Below, in pieces: positions 17,765 to 26,427 of a stretch of 64,000 nucleotides of DNA. Source of the stretch: Candidatus Rifleibacteriota bacterium. Its GTDB lineage: Bacteria; Muiribacteriota; Ozemobacteria; Ozemobacterales; Ozemobacteraceae. Made by a program: the position numbers and the translations under genes. Under the pieces are notes generated by a model. The model was not told the DNA's origin and searched no databases. It saw only the letters and a list, made by a program, of their open reading frames with translations. The DNA lies in contig JADFZL010000001.1 of NCBI GenBank assembly GCA_015232575.1, forward strand, positions 620,001 through 684,000. Direction: 5' to 3'. Within the stretch, counting starts at the first letter, position 1, and every line of letters begins with the position of its first letter.

Positions 17765-17971
17765 ATGAAAAATATCGCCGTTGGTCTTTTCCTGTGTGCG
17801 TCTCTAGCTCTTGTCGGTTGTGGCGCTGAATCCGCCAAGCCCGCTGACTCCAAAGCCGCTCCTGCAGCTACCGCCCCCGCAGGCGATGTTAAGGCAACAG
17901 CTTCTCCAACCGCACCAGAAGCACCAGCCGCTGCACCGGTCGCCACACCTACTCCCGAAACCGGCAAGTGA
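17765..17971 (+). CDS. Small alanine/proline-rich lipoprotein
   Basis: A 68-residue protein. The signal peptide ends in the lipobox LVGC (Cys19). The mature part is about 50 residues of low-complexity Ala, Pro, Thr and Lys with no fold visible. The ATG at 17765 has a strong AAAGGAG ribosome site; an upstream in-frame start at 17666 is rejected because it lacks one. Base composition is GC-rich like the adjacent transporter, so it may belong to the same acquired piece. Function unknown; such proteins are sometimes abundant envelope spacers. Confidence 0.7.
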   Translation: MKNIAVGLFLCASLALVGCGAESAKPADSKAAPAATAPAGDVKATASPTAPEAPAAAPVATPTPETGK

Positions 17972-18192
17972 TTGTTTAAAACTGGTTTTACGAGTAAAAA
18001 AAAGAACTTTTTTTGAATCTGACAGGATGTCGTTCCAGTTTCTCGTTTTTTCGCGCGGAATAATCATCCTGCCAGATAGTTGGTCTGCTTCCATTTGCAA
18101 CGCAGCAGAATTTTTCGCAGCACCTGCCTGCAATTGATCTCTTCATTTTCAAAATTTCATAAAAATGCAATGTTTGCTCAAGAGGTTCTCAA

Positions 18193-19089
18193 ATGGGGGA
18201 ATTGCTGCTCGTAATATGTGGTATGGTACGCAGTACCGATTTATTTTTCAGAATTTCAGTGATGAAAGAAGTTCCAGTTCTGGCTATTATAACCTGGGAA
18301 CATTTCATCAACGCAATGATTGTAATTCCGATAATTTTCAAACACAGAAAAGATTACGCAAAAATGACTCTGCGCGATGTATTTCTGATGCTTCTCATTG
18401 GGTGCGGTTCTTCTGTCTGCGGACTCCTGTTTTTTTCAAAAGCTTATTCATACATGAATCCAGCACTGGTGATACTGCTTCAGAAATTACAGCCAATCAT
18501 AACAATTACTTTTGGAATACTTCTTCTAGGTGAAAAACCTGGAAAAGGATTTTACTTCTGGGCTTTAACTGCTATAATTGCATCTTATTTTGTAAGCTTC
18601 TCCATGGCAAACCCTTTTTCTGGCGAATGGTACAAGAGTGCAGCAGGAGTTTTTTTTGCAGTACTTGCGGCCTTTTTCTGGGGAGGTGGAACAGCCTGGG
18701 GAAAACTGCTCTTAAATAAATATGATCCCCTTTTTGTATTTGGAAACCGATTATTCATCGGAGCAATTTTCGCCGGAGCATTATCCTCTCTTTTTGGGTC
18801 CGGAATGCACGTTGAAAAAGTTTTTGCATCAAGCAACCCACTGATCTTCAAATTCCTTTATATGGCTCTGGTTCCGGGATTCCTTGCAACCTTTCTTTTC
18901 TATAAGGGCTTGAATCAAATCAGAGCATCAGTAAGCGCTGTTCTTGAGCTGGTATTTCCGCTGTCTTCGATACTGATAATGTGGTTTTTCTTCAACAAAC
19001 CACTGGACAATGTACAAATTGCAGCCGGAGCAATACTTTGTACAAGTATTATCATTATTACAACACGATTTTCAGCAAGAAAACAGTAA
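18193..19089 (+). CDS. EamA/DMT family transporter
   Basis: A 298-residue inner-membrane protein with about 10 helices arranged as two EamA repeats (about 5-140 and 155-295). Repeat signatures are PALVILLQKLQPIITITFGILLLGEKP in the first half (key residues Q, P, LGE) and RASVSAVLELVFPLSSILIMWFFFNKP in the second. The family moves amino acids, nucleotides or other metabolites; the substrate cannot be read. GAGG lies 7 bases before the ATG. It precedes hypE on the same strand but is separated by 188 bases and a weak terminator. Confidence 0.9.
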   Translation: MGELLLVICGMVRSTDLFFRISVMKEVPVLAIITWEHFINAMIVIPIIFKHRKDYAKMTLRDVFLMLLIGCGSSVCGLLFFSKAYSYMNPALVILLQKLQPIITITFGILLLGEKPGKGFYFWALTAIIASYFVSFSMANPFSGEWYKSAAGVFFAVLAAFFWGGGTAWGKLLLNKYDPLFVFGNRLFIGAIFAGALSSLFGSGMHVEKVFASSNPLIFKFLYMALVPGFLATFLFYKGLNQIRASVSAVLELVFPLSSILIMWFFFNKPLDNVQIAAGAILCTSIIIITTRFSARKQ

Positions 19090-19097
19090 TTGTCCGC

Positions 19098-19126
19098 AGC
19101 AAGCATATATTCGCAACTTGCTTTTT
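19098..19126 (+). terminator. Weak terminator after the EamA gene
   Basis: AGCAAG (19098-19103) and CTTGCT (19117-19122) can pair around a 13-base loop, followed by TTTT. Short stem, so low confidence. Confidence 0.35.
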
Positions 19127-19203
19127 CATTACCACGAATTATACCAATTCTTCTGAATAATTATCTGAAAGAATTTCTTGAGTTTTCCCTTTCGACATTG
19201 TAT

Positions 19204-19209
19204 TATAAT
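19204..19209 (+). promoter_or_regulatory. TATAAT box upstream of hypE
   Basis: A perfect -10 hexamer lies 69 bases before the hypE start. No good -35 element is seen at the right spacing, so an activator may be needed or the match may be chance. Confidence 0.35.
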
Positions 19210-19277
19210 TAGTTTTACAGCCATTCTTTTAATACACAAAACGTCAACGTGCAGATTTTCCGGTATCAGTTCTAATA

Positions 19278-20405
19278 ATGATCTTTCTCGCTCTTATTCG
19301 TCGTATAAATAAAACTTTATATATTTGCAGAATTCACAAAATTTCAAAAACGGAGAACATTACGAACTTCTCATCTGTGTGTCCTGTTGATTTTTCATTC
19401 ACAGAAGTTTTGCTTGGGCATGGCAGCGGTGGAAAACTTTCTCAACAACTGCTTGAGTCAGTATTTCTTCCGTTTTTCCGCTCGGAAGAGTCGCGGGAAA
19501 ATCATGATGGAGCACGCATTACCTCTGTATCTCCGCAGTTAGCCTTTACCACAGATTCATTTGTTGTTGATCCACTTTTTTTTCCTGGAGGCAACATAGG
19601 AAAACTCTCTATTTGCGGAGTCATAAACGATCTTGCAATGTGCGGAGCCATTCCATCGTATCTGAGTGCGGCTTTTATTATTGAAGAGGGTTTTTCAATT
19701 GAAAGCCTGAAAAAAATTGTATCTTCCATGGCTGATACTGCCAAAGAAAACAATGCATGCATTGTTACCGGGGATACAAAAGTTGTAGAAAAAGGAAAAG
19801 CTGATAAGCTGTTCATATCAGTCTCAGGTGTCGGGAAAATCATTTCCAGAACAGTAGTTGCACCCGAATCTGTTGCTCCGGGCGATTGCATTATTATTAA
19901 CGGAGACATCGGCAGACACGGAATAGCCGTTCTCGCAAGCCGGGAAGGACTTGAATTCGAATGTTCAATTGAAAGCGACTGTGCTTCACTTCTTACTCCG
20001 GTAAGAAATCTTATCGACGCAGAAGTTGAAATTCACTGCATGCGTGACCTCACCCGCGGAGGAATGGCAGCAGCACTCGGAGAAATTGCCCAATCTTCAG
20101 GTTATGATTTTGAGATTTTCGAAGACTGCATACCGGTAACAGCGCCTGTTCGTAGTGCATGCGAAATGCTGGGTTTTGACCCGGTAAATATTGCTTGTGA
20201 AGGGCGCTTTGTAAGCTTTGTTCCTGAAAAATATCTGCAAACAACAATGCATGAATTGTCGAAATCGGCATCGCCAGACTGTCAACCGTGTTGCATCGGA
20301 AAGGTTCTCAGCGGAAATAGCGGCAAGGTGTTCCGTACAAACAGAATTGGAATGAAAAGAATTATGGATATTCCTTTCGGAGAAATACTTCCAAGAATAT
20401 GCTGA
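19278..20405 (+). CDS. hypE: Hydrogenase maturation protein HypE
   Basis: A 375-residue cytosolic enzyme that dehydrates the carbamoyl group delivered by HypF to a thiocyanate, the source of the cyanide ligands of the [NiFe] site. Family marks are LLGHGSGGKLSQQLLESVF near residue 47, TTDSFVVDPLFFPGGNIGKL near 95, CIIINGDIGRHGIAVL and MRDLTRGGMAAALGEIA, and the essential C-terminal cysteine in ILPRIC (Cys375). The first 40 residues are outside the family, so the true start may be inside, for example at GTG 19377 or an ATT after GGAG near 19362. Other hyp genes are not in the window. The hydrogenase genes follow 120 bases downstream. Confidence 0.93.
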   Translation: MIFLALIRRINKTLYICRIHKISKTENITNFSSVCPVDFSFTEVLLGHGSGGKLSQQLLESVFLPFFRSEESRENHDGARITSVSPQLAFTTDSFVVDPLFFPGGNIGKLSICGVINDLAMCGAIPSYLSAAFIIEEGFSIESLKKIVSSMADTAKENNACIVTGDTKVVEKGKADKLFISVSGVGKIISRTVVAPESVAPGDCIIINGDIGRHGIAVLASREGLEFECSIESDCASLLTPVRNLIDAEVEIHCMRDLTRGGMAAALGEIAQSSGYDFEIFEDCIPVTAPVRSACEMLGFDPVNIACEGRFVSFVPEKYLQTTMHELSKSASPDCQPCCIGKVLSGNSGKVFRTNRIGMKRIMDIPFGEILPRIC

Positions 20406-20525
20406 AACAAGAATTACAATGCTTTCCACAAAATTAATTTATTCACTGCTCGGTTTCTTTCAAATAGACTTTATTTATCAAAAAATGTTAGGTTTATACA
20501 TATTTCATGGTGGAGGTTTATATAA

Positions 20526-22037
20526 ATGGGAAAAACTATTAAAATTGATCCTATTACCAGGATTGAAGGCCATCTGGCTATTAAGGTTGAAGTTGAAAAC
20601 GGAAAAGTTTATAAAGCAGAATGCTCTGGCGAAATGTTCAGAGGTTTTGAAAATATTCTCAAAGGACGAGCTCCAACCGATGCCCAGTTCATTACTCAGA
20701 GAATCTGCGGTGTATGTCCGATATCACACGGAACCGCATCAGTTTTTGCACAGGAAGATGCCTTCAGTATAACTCCACCAACAAACGGAAGATTAATCAG
20801 GAATCTCATTCTGGGCGCGAACTACATTCAATCGCATATTATTCACTTTTACCAGCTTTGTGCGCTTGACTTCATTGATATCGCTGCAATTACCGCTTAT
20901 CAGGGAAAAGATGATGACCTTCTCGGATTACGCGACTGGGTAAATGCTCAGCTTTCATCAAAAATGTTATATCCTGCAGCCCCTTTCCTGCCAAGATATG
21001 ATACCAAATATGTTGAAAACGCTGAAATCAACATTTCTGCAATTAAACATTATCTTGAAGCTCTTGAAATGCGAAGAATCGCACATCAGGCGGCAGCTCT
21101 TTTCTGCGGAAAGATTCCGCACGCGTCGGTTTTTGTACCGGGCGGAGTAACCGAGGTCGTCACCATTGATAAAATTGAAGGCTACCGCTCAATAATGGGA
21201 AAACTTCTGAATTTCGTCAGTTCCTCTTATATTCCGGATGTAATAGAAGTAGCAAAAGCTTTTCCCGAATATTTTAAACTTGGCTCGTGGAAAGGGAATT
21301 ATCTCGCCGTAGGCGTCTTTCCGGAAAATAACGAAAAAACACAGAATCTTCTTCCAGCAGGTGTACTGATAGACGGCAAATTTTCAAATATTGACAAATC
21401 ATCTTTTTCAGAAGACACCGGCTCTTCGTATTTCTCCTCCGGTTCGGGTCTCCACCCGTTCAGCGGTGAGACTGTTCCGGCAGCGCATAAGAATAATGCA
21501 TATTCATGGCTGAAAGCACCCAGATATCAGGGAAAACCAATGGAAGTCGGTCCACTCGCAAGAGCTCTTGTAGCCATGCAGAATCCATCTAATCCGCTGG
21601 CGAAAGAAATAACAAAACTTGCCTCTACTCTGAATCTTGAAGCATCTGCACTTGTCTCTGCGCTAGGCAGACATGCAATAAGAGCTCTGGAAGCAAAAGT
21701 TATAGCCCAACGCTGCCTTGAATGGATTTCGCAGCTTGTTCCAGGCGAACCGACATTTTCAGCATTCACAATTCCAGATTCTGCGCAGGGCGTGGGGTTC
21801 ATGGAGGCACCTAGAGGTGCATTAAGCCATTGGATCAAAGTTGCAGGCGGAAAAATTGATAATTATCAGTGCATAGTTCCAACAACCTGGAACTGCTCGC
21901 CGAGAGATGACCAGGGAACAGCTGGTCCCATAGAACAAGCACTGTTGAATACACCCGTTGCTGATCCTGAGAATCCGATTGAGCCGGCCAGAGTTGTTCG
22001 CTCGTTTGACCCGTGTATCGCCTGTGCGGTTCACTGA
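20526..22037 (+). CDS. [NiFe] hydrogenase large subunit, no C-terminal extension
   Basis: A 503-residue catalytic subunit. The four nickel-binding cysteines are present: RICGVCPISH (Cys61, Cys64) and DPCIACAVH (Cys497, Cys500). ITRIEGHL near the N-terminus is typical. The reading frame ends in TGA directly after His503; most large subunits carry about 15 more residues that a protease removes after nickel insertion. Ending at this histidine is known in H2-sensing (HupV/HoxC) and some energy-converting enzymes. A GGAGG site lies upstream of the ATG. The small-subunit gene begins 19 bases after the stop, the reverse of the usual order. I cannot assign a hydrogenase group by eye. Confidence 0.95.
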   Translation: MGKTIKIDPITRIEGHLAIKVEVENGKVYKAECSGEMFRGFENILKGRAPTDAQFITQRICGVCPISHGTASVFAQEDAFSITPPTNGRLIRNLILGANYIQSHIIHFYQLCALDFIDIAAITAYQGKDDDLLGLRDWVNAQLSSKMLYPAAPFLPRYDTKYVENAEINISAIKHYLEALEMRRIAHQAAALFCGKIPHASVFVPGGVTEVVTIDKIEGYRSIMGKLLNFVSSSYIPDVIEVAKAFPEYFKLGSWKGNYLAVGVFPENNEKTQNLLPAGVLIDGKFSNIDKSSFSEDTGSSYFSSGSGLHPFSGETVPAAHKNNAYSWLKAPRYQGKPMEVGPLARALVAMQNPSNPLAKEITKLASTLNLEASALVSALGRHAIRALEAKVIAQRCLEWISQLVPGEPTFSAFTIPDSAQGVGFMEAPRGALSHWIKVAGGKIDNYQCIVPTTWNCSPRDDQGTAGPIEQALLNTPVADPENPIEPARVVRSFDPCIACAVH

Positions 22038-22056
22038 TATCGAAAGGAGCAATAAA

Positions 22057-23010
22057 ATGCCCGATATTTCAAGAAGAAGTTTTCTAAAATATGCTGCCTC
22101 TCTCGCAGCAATGATGGGATTAAACCGCACTGCTTCTGCAGAACTTGCCGAGTCGCTTTCAAAAATATCAGCAAACAATCCTGCTGTTTTATGGCTCCAG
22201 GGACAAAGCTGCTCGGGCTGTTCAGTTTCTCTTTTAAACTCAACTCCGCTCGGTATCGCTGAAATCGTTACAAGAAAAATTTCTCTGCTCTTTCATTCGA
22301 CACTTTCTACAGCCACAGGCTATAAAGCAATGGAAGTAATCGACAAAAGCGTTTCAGCAGGTGGATATATCCTTGTTGTGGAAGGTTCCATTCCAACCCA
22401 GATCCCAGAAGCATGTGTAGTCGGAGGAAAAAACTTCGCAGATCAGATCATTGCCGCTGCAAGAGCTTCCATAGCAGTTGTTGCAGTTGGAACCTGCGCC
22501 ACATGGGGCGGAATTCCAGCAGCAGAGGGAAATCTTACAGGTGCACAAAGTGTTCCTGATTTTCTTAAATCTGCCGGAATTTCAAAACCAGTCGTTCGTA
22601 TTCCCGGATGCCCATCACACCCGGACTGGATTGTAGGCACTCTTGCTTTTGTTGCTGCATTCGGTCTCTCAAAACTGGTGCTCGATGATTATGCCCGCCC
22701 TAAAATGTTTTTCAACCGGCATATCCACGAACAATGTCCGCGTTTTGCTGATTATGAGCGTGAAAAATTTGCCGGATTTTTCGGTGACGAAGGCTGCCTC
22801 TTTCGCCTCGGTTGCCTGGGCCCTGTAACAAAAGCAGACTGTACTTTCAGACTCTGGAATGGCGGGGTGAATACCTGTATTAAAGCCAATGCACCATGCA
22901 TAGGTTGTTCTTTCGAAGGATTCACAACCAAAAGGGATCTTCCACTCGTCACCTATGGACAGCCAAAAAGCTCTGACTCAGATAGAGTTTCAAATGCTGT
23001 CAAAAAATAA
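22057..23010 (+). CDS. [NiFe] hydrogenase small subunit, Tat-exported
   Basis: A 317-residue iron-sulfur subunit. A twin-arginine signal SRRSFLK (5-11) and an ASA cleavage site (26-28) send the folded heterodimer to the periplasm. Proximal cluster ligands are Cys52 and Cys55 (CSGC), GTC and PGC; distal ligands are in HEQC and GCLFRLGC; medial ligands are KADC and PCIGC. The proximal site has Gly, not the extra cysteines of O2-tolerant enzymes, so it should be an O2-sensitive [4Fe-4S] type. The C-terminus is hydrophilic with no anchor helix, so the enzyme should be soluble. AAAGGAG supports ATG at 22057; a longer in-frame opening from 21958 only overlaps the large subunit. Confidence 0.94.
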   Translation: MPDISRRSFLKYAASLAAMMGLNRTASAELAESLSKISANNPAVLWLQGQSCSGCSVSLLNSTPLGIAEIVTRKISLLFHSTLSTATGYKAMEVIDKSVSAGGYILVVEGSIPTQIPEACVVGGKNFADQIIAAARASIAVVAVGTCATWGGIPAAEGNLTGAQSVPDFLKSAGISKPVVRIPGCPSHPDWIVGTLAFVAAFGLSKLVLDDYARPKMFFNRHIHEQCPRFADYEREKFAGFFGDEGCLFRLGCLGPVTKADCTFRLWNGGVNTCIKANAPCIGCSFEGFTTKRDLPLVTYGQPKSSDSDRVSNAVKK

Positions 23011-23028
23011 TTTTCAAGAGGTGAAATA

Positions 23029-24516
23029 ATGAAACTTCATACTAAACTCATAATATGGATTACCGTAGCACTTTTAGCGGTAATGTCAGTTGGTCAGCTT
23101 CTGCAGTACAGGTCTGTATCAAATCTGGTTTCCAAACTGGCAGAAAAACAGATAAAAATACTGACAGACGAGAATATGACAGCTGTCAACAACATTTCAG
23201 ATTCTGTGGGTTACTCAATCAGCGGATCACTCAACAGAGGTGAAATGGAAAAATATTCTGCCCTGCTGCGCGAACAGAAAAACGTAAAAGGTCTTGAAGA
23301 GTGCTCTCTGTTTGATAAGCATGGTGTCATCACACACTCATCCGATGAGGCTAAAATTGGTGGAAAACTTCCCCAGACCGTTCTTTCCAAGCTTCAGGAA
23401 AAAAAAGAAAAACTACTTATTCATACAAAAACTTCATTTGAAATCTATCAACCACAAACTGCTGTTGCAGATTGCATAAGATGCCACCACAACTGGAAAA
23501 TCGGCGATCTATGCGGAACAACCCTTTTCAAATTTTCTTCAAAGGCATTAAAAGACGCCAGTGAAGCAGCCAAGGCATCTATTACATCCACACAGAAAAC
23601 CCTTTTAATAAATACCGTATTTTCTGTAGTAAGCGCTGTAGTCGTTCTTCTGATTTCTACTTTCTTCCTTTTGAAAATATTCGTTGCAAATCCACTTGGG
23701 TTGTTTGTAGGTCTTCTTGAGCGGTTTGAAAAAGAAGATGGAGACTTGACACGCAGAATTGAAATAAATTCCCAGGATGAAATTGGCACTCTTGCAAGGC
23801 TTTTCAACTCATTTGTAAGCAATCTCAATAATGTCATTTCGCAGGCTCAAAAAACAGCAATCGCAGTTGGAAACTCAGCATCAGTGCAGTCTGAAATGGT
23901 CGACAGAGCTAATTCCTCGTCAAAAGAAATTGAACTTGTCACTGCAAAAAACAGCCAGAACGCAAAAGAAGCCAATAAGCTCATGAATGAGATAATGGGC
24001 TTCATCACCGAAGCCAACAAAGGAATGAACGAACTTACCGAAGAAATGCAGCTTCTTTCTCAAACAAGCAATCAAACAGCTGACATAGTAAAAACCATTG
24101 ACCAGATAGCATTTCAGACAAACCTCCTCGCACTGAATGCTGCAGTTGAAGCTGCGCGGGCAGGTGAAAGCGGAGCGGGTTTCGCTGTTGTTGCCGATGA
24201 AGTAAGAAATCTGGCCATGGGTTCAGCAAAAGCTGCAAAAAACACCGGAGATCTCATTTCCTCAACCGTTGAAAAAATCAGAATAAACAGTGAAAAAGTC
24301 CGCAATTCTGCTGCTGTGTTTCTGAAAATACAGAACGCAGGCGCAAAAGCCGTTGTTCTCGTCGACGAAATCGTTCAGCTTTCACAGAAACAGAATCAGG
24401 GTGTTACCGAGATTAATACAATGCTGGACGAAATGGCAAATCAGACTACAGAAAACGCCTCTCAATCAGAAGAACTCGCACAGACAATGGGCACTTTCAA
24501 AACTGACGATAGCTAA
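23029..24516 (+). CDS. Methyl-accepting chemoreceptor with periplasmic CxxCH haem motif
   Basis: A 495-residue inner-membrane receptor. Helix 1 at about 7-27, periplasmic domain about 28-190, helix 2 about 191-215, then HAMP (about 213-265) and a cytoplasmic signalling coiled coil with hairpin tip [19 protein letters not shown] (about 363-382). In the periplasmic domain, just before helix 2, DCIRCHH supplies a c-type haem site (Cys149, Cys152, His153). Haem-bearing chemoreceptors such as Desulfovibrio DcrA sense redox or oxygen. No C-terminal CheR-tether pentapeptide is seen. AGAGGTG precedes the ATG; the hydrogenase small-subunit gene ends 18 bases upstream, so co-transcription is very likely. 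Confidence 0.92.
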   Translation: MKLHTKLIIWITVALLAVMSVGQLLQYRSVSNLVSKLAEKQIKILTDENMTAVNNISDSVGYSISGSLNRGEMEKYSALLREQKNVKGLEECSLFDKHGVITHSSDEAKIGGKLPQTVLSKLQEKKEKLLIHTKTSFEIYQPQTAVADCIRCHHNWKIGDLCGTTLFKFSSKALKDASEAAKASITSTQKTLLINTVFSVVSAVVVLLISTFFLLKIFVANPLGLFVGLLERFEKEDGDLTRRIEINSQDEIGTLARLFNSFVSNLNNVISQAQKTAIAVGNSASVQSEMVDRANSSSKEIELVTAKNSQNAKEANKLMNEIMGFITEANKGMNELTEEMQLLSQTSNQTADIVKTIDQIAFQTNLLALNAAVEAARAGESGAGFAVVADEVRNLAMGSAKAAKNTGDLISSTVEKIRINSEKVRNSAAVFLKIQNAGAKAVVLVDEIVQLSQKQNQGVTEINTMLDEMANQTTENASQSEELAQTMGTFKTDDS

Positions 24517-24550
24517 GATAAAAGAATAAAGATAAAAGATTAAAGCTGTC

Positions 24551-24630
24551 CGCAGATTACGCAGATTTCGCAGATTAAGATTTAAAGACAAGAGTTAAAA
24601 TATTTTGCCTAAGCAGATTAAGCAGATCAA
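24551..24630. repeat. Short GCAGATTA-type simple repeats
   Basis: CGCAGATTACGCAGATTTCG and related units at 24551-24579, then AAGCAGATTAAGCAGATCAA at 24611-24630. The second block overlaps the proposed start of the sugar transferase and encodes its first residues. Confidence 0.5.
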
Positions 24631-25243
24631 TAAGCCTTCAAAAGTATTTACTACCGTAAAAAGGCTTTTTGATCTGCATTTTTCTTTGATTCTTATTATT
24701 CTCATGCTTCCAGTTAATGCAATAATTTATCTTATGGTACTGTTTTTCCTCGGAAAACCAGTCTTATTCAGGCAGTTAAGAGCAGGAAAAGGTGGCAGAC
24801 CATTTATCATCTATAAGTTTCGTACAATGACAAATACAACTTCACCTGACGGCTCAATGATGCCTGATGAAAAAAGATTAACCAGATTCGGAGCGTTTCT
24901 TCGCTCTACAAGCCTCGATGAATTACCTCAACTGATAAACATTTTCAGGGGAGAAATGAGTTTTATCGGCCCAAGACCTCTTTTGATGGAATATGTTCCT
25001 CTGTATTCTGAAGAACAGGCTCGGAGACTTGATTGTGTTCCCGGGTTACTTGGATGGGCACAAATCAACGGCAGGAATCTTCTTTCATGGCCTGAAAGAT
25101 TCAAACTTGACGTATGGTATGTAGAAAACAGATCATTTCTTCTTGAAATAAAAATCTTTTTTTGGGGTTTTAAAAAAATTTTTGATAATTCTGACATTTC
25201 CAATCCAAATCATGTTACAATGCCTCCATTCAATGGAAATTAA
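24605..25243 (+). CDS. Undecaprenyl-phosphate sugar phosphotransferase (PglC/WcaJ-like)
   Basis: A 212-residue membrane enzyme that transfers a sugar-1-phosphate to undecaprenyl phosphate, the first step of a surface glycan. After a short basic N-terminus come the re-entrant helix with KRLFDL (about 19), FRQLRAGKGGRPF, the catalytic acidic pair in STSLDELPQL (Asp-Glu), and FIGPRPLLMEYVPLY. Short length is like the minimal PglC form without the extra helices of WcaJ. The start is TTG at 24605 and its first codons are repeat-derived, so the true start is uncertain. The ATP-grasp gene follows 15 bases on. Confidence 0.9.
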   Translation: MPKQIKQINKPSKVFTTVKRLFDLHFSLILIILMLPVNAIIYLMVLFFLGKPVLFRQLRAGKGGRPFIIYKFRTMTNTTSPDGSMMPDEKRLTRFGAFLRSTSLDELPQLINIFRGEMSFIGPRPLLMEYVPLYSEEQARRLDCVPGLLGWAQINGRNLLSWPERFKLDVWYVENRSFLLEIKIFFWGFKKIFDNSDISNPNHVTMPPFNGN

Positions 25244-25258
25244 TTAATCAGAAAAACC

Positions 25259-26260
25259 ATGAAAAAATTCAATATACTTTTTACAAGTGCAGGCAGAAGA
25301 GTAGCCCTGGTCAAGGCTTTTCGTTCTGCAATGCAGCAGTTGTCGCTTGAAGGAAAGATTGTCACTGCTGACTGCAAATTGTCTGCGCAAGCCCATTTTG
25401 CAGCCGACGCAATGGAAATTGTTCCACGTGTTGATCATCCGGATTATCTGAATGAGCTTCTGAATATATGCAGCAAATACAAGATTAATCTTGTTGTTCC
25501 GCTAATTGATCCTGAACTGCAGATACTCTCAGATTCTGAAACCAGATTCCGGCAGGCCGGAATAACCCTGCTCTCTTCATCATCTGAAACAAATTCGCTC
25601 TGCATAGACAAAGTAAAAACTCACCAGTTTTTTTCCAAAATTGGAATTAAAACTCCCGAAATCCTCAATATTGTGGACGTCCTTAATAATTCAGACGATT
25701 CTGTTTATCCGCTTTTTCTGAAACCAAGATTCGGAAGCGGCAGTGTCGGTGCAGTAAAAATTGAAAATAAGGAACAACTTGAATTCCATTCAAAAATGGT
25801 TACAAATCCCATTCTGCAGGAATATATCAGTGGTGATGAATATTCCATCGATATTCTGACTGATAAATCCGGAAAAGTCATTTCAGTGGTTCCCAGACTT
25901 CGACTCGAAGTCCGTTCTGGTGAAATTTGCAAAGGTGTAACCGTAAAAGACGCACGTCTTATATCAGGCGCAAAATTCGTAGCTGAAAGCCTTCCCGGAA
26001 CTTTTGGCTGCCTTACGGTACAATGCTTTGTAACTTCTGAAAATGAAATTGTCTATACCGAAATAAATCCACGTTTCGGCGGAGGAATACCGCTTACAAT
26101 TCAGGCTGGCGCGAACTTTCCGCTCTGGATTATTCAGATGGTACAAGACAAAAATCCTGAAACTCAACTTGATTCCTGGGAAGATGGACTCGTGATGTTA
26201 CGTTACGATGACGCAATTTTTACAAAACGCCAGATAATAATGGGTAATGTCCCAAAATAA
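25259..26260 (+). CDS. ATP-grasp ligase, carbamoyl-phosphate-synthase-like
   Basis: A 333-residue cytosolic ligase. The N-terminus NILFTSAGRRVALVKAF is a nucleotide-fold pre-domain common to CarB-like ATP-grasp proteins of polysaccharide clusters. ATP-grasp marks are PLFLKPRFGSGSVG (about 150-163), LQEYISGDEYSIDILTD and the metal-binding YTEINPRFGGG (about 268-278). The reaction would join a carboxylate to an amine or thiol using ATP; the substrates are unknown. It probably shares a transcript with the sugar transferase and may modify the same glycan or its precursor. Confidence 0.82.
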   Translation: MKKFNILFTSAGRRVALVKAFRSAMQQLSLEGKIVTADCKLSAQAHFAADAMEIVPRVDHPDYLNELLNICSKYKINLVVPLIDPELQILSDSETRFRQAGITLLSSSSETNSLCIDKVKTHQFFSKIGIKTPEILNIVDVLNNSDDSVYPLFLKPRFGSGSVGAVKIENKEQLEFHSKMVTNPILQEYISGDEYSIDILTDKSGKVISVVPRLRLEVRSGEICKGVTVKDARLISGAKFVAESLPGTFGCLTVQCFVTSENEIVYTEINPRFGGGIPLTIQAGANFPLWIIQMVQDKNPETQLDSWEDGLVMLRYDDAIFTKRQIIMGNVPK

Positions 26261-26320
26261 CCAATTGCGATCATACATGTCATCGAGAACAATGAGTTAT
26301 ACCCGCAATTCGAAAACACT

Positions 26321-26358
26321 AAAATAAGGGATCAAATTTGCGTGTTAACTTTGGGGTA
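26321..26358. repeat. Dispersed repeat (GCGTGTTAACTTTGGG type)
   Basis: AAATTTGCGTGTTAACTTTG with flanking AATAAGGGA matches the inverse complement of 34609-34650. Both copies are intergenic. A poor trace of TGTCATC-GAGAAC at 26279 suggests that it travels with the other dispersed repeat. Confidence 0.45.
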
Positions 26359-26427
26359 AAATGTGTACAAGCGAAATTCTGGAGTTGAAATGTCGCCTTT
26401 GTTAAGGTTTGTTGGAAGAAGAAGATT

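Noticed and set aside
22031..22060. Possible frameshift or read-through giving the large subunit a C-terminal extension
   Set aside because: The bases after TGA do not encode the usual extension in any frame, and the ribosome site of the next gene is there.
22207..22225. O2-tolerant proximal cluster in the small subunit
   Set aside because: The motif is CSGC; the extra cysteines of O2-tolerant enzymes are absent.
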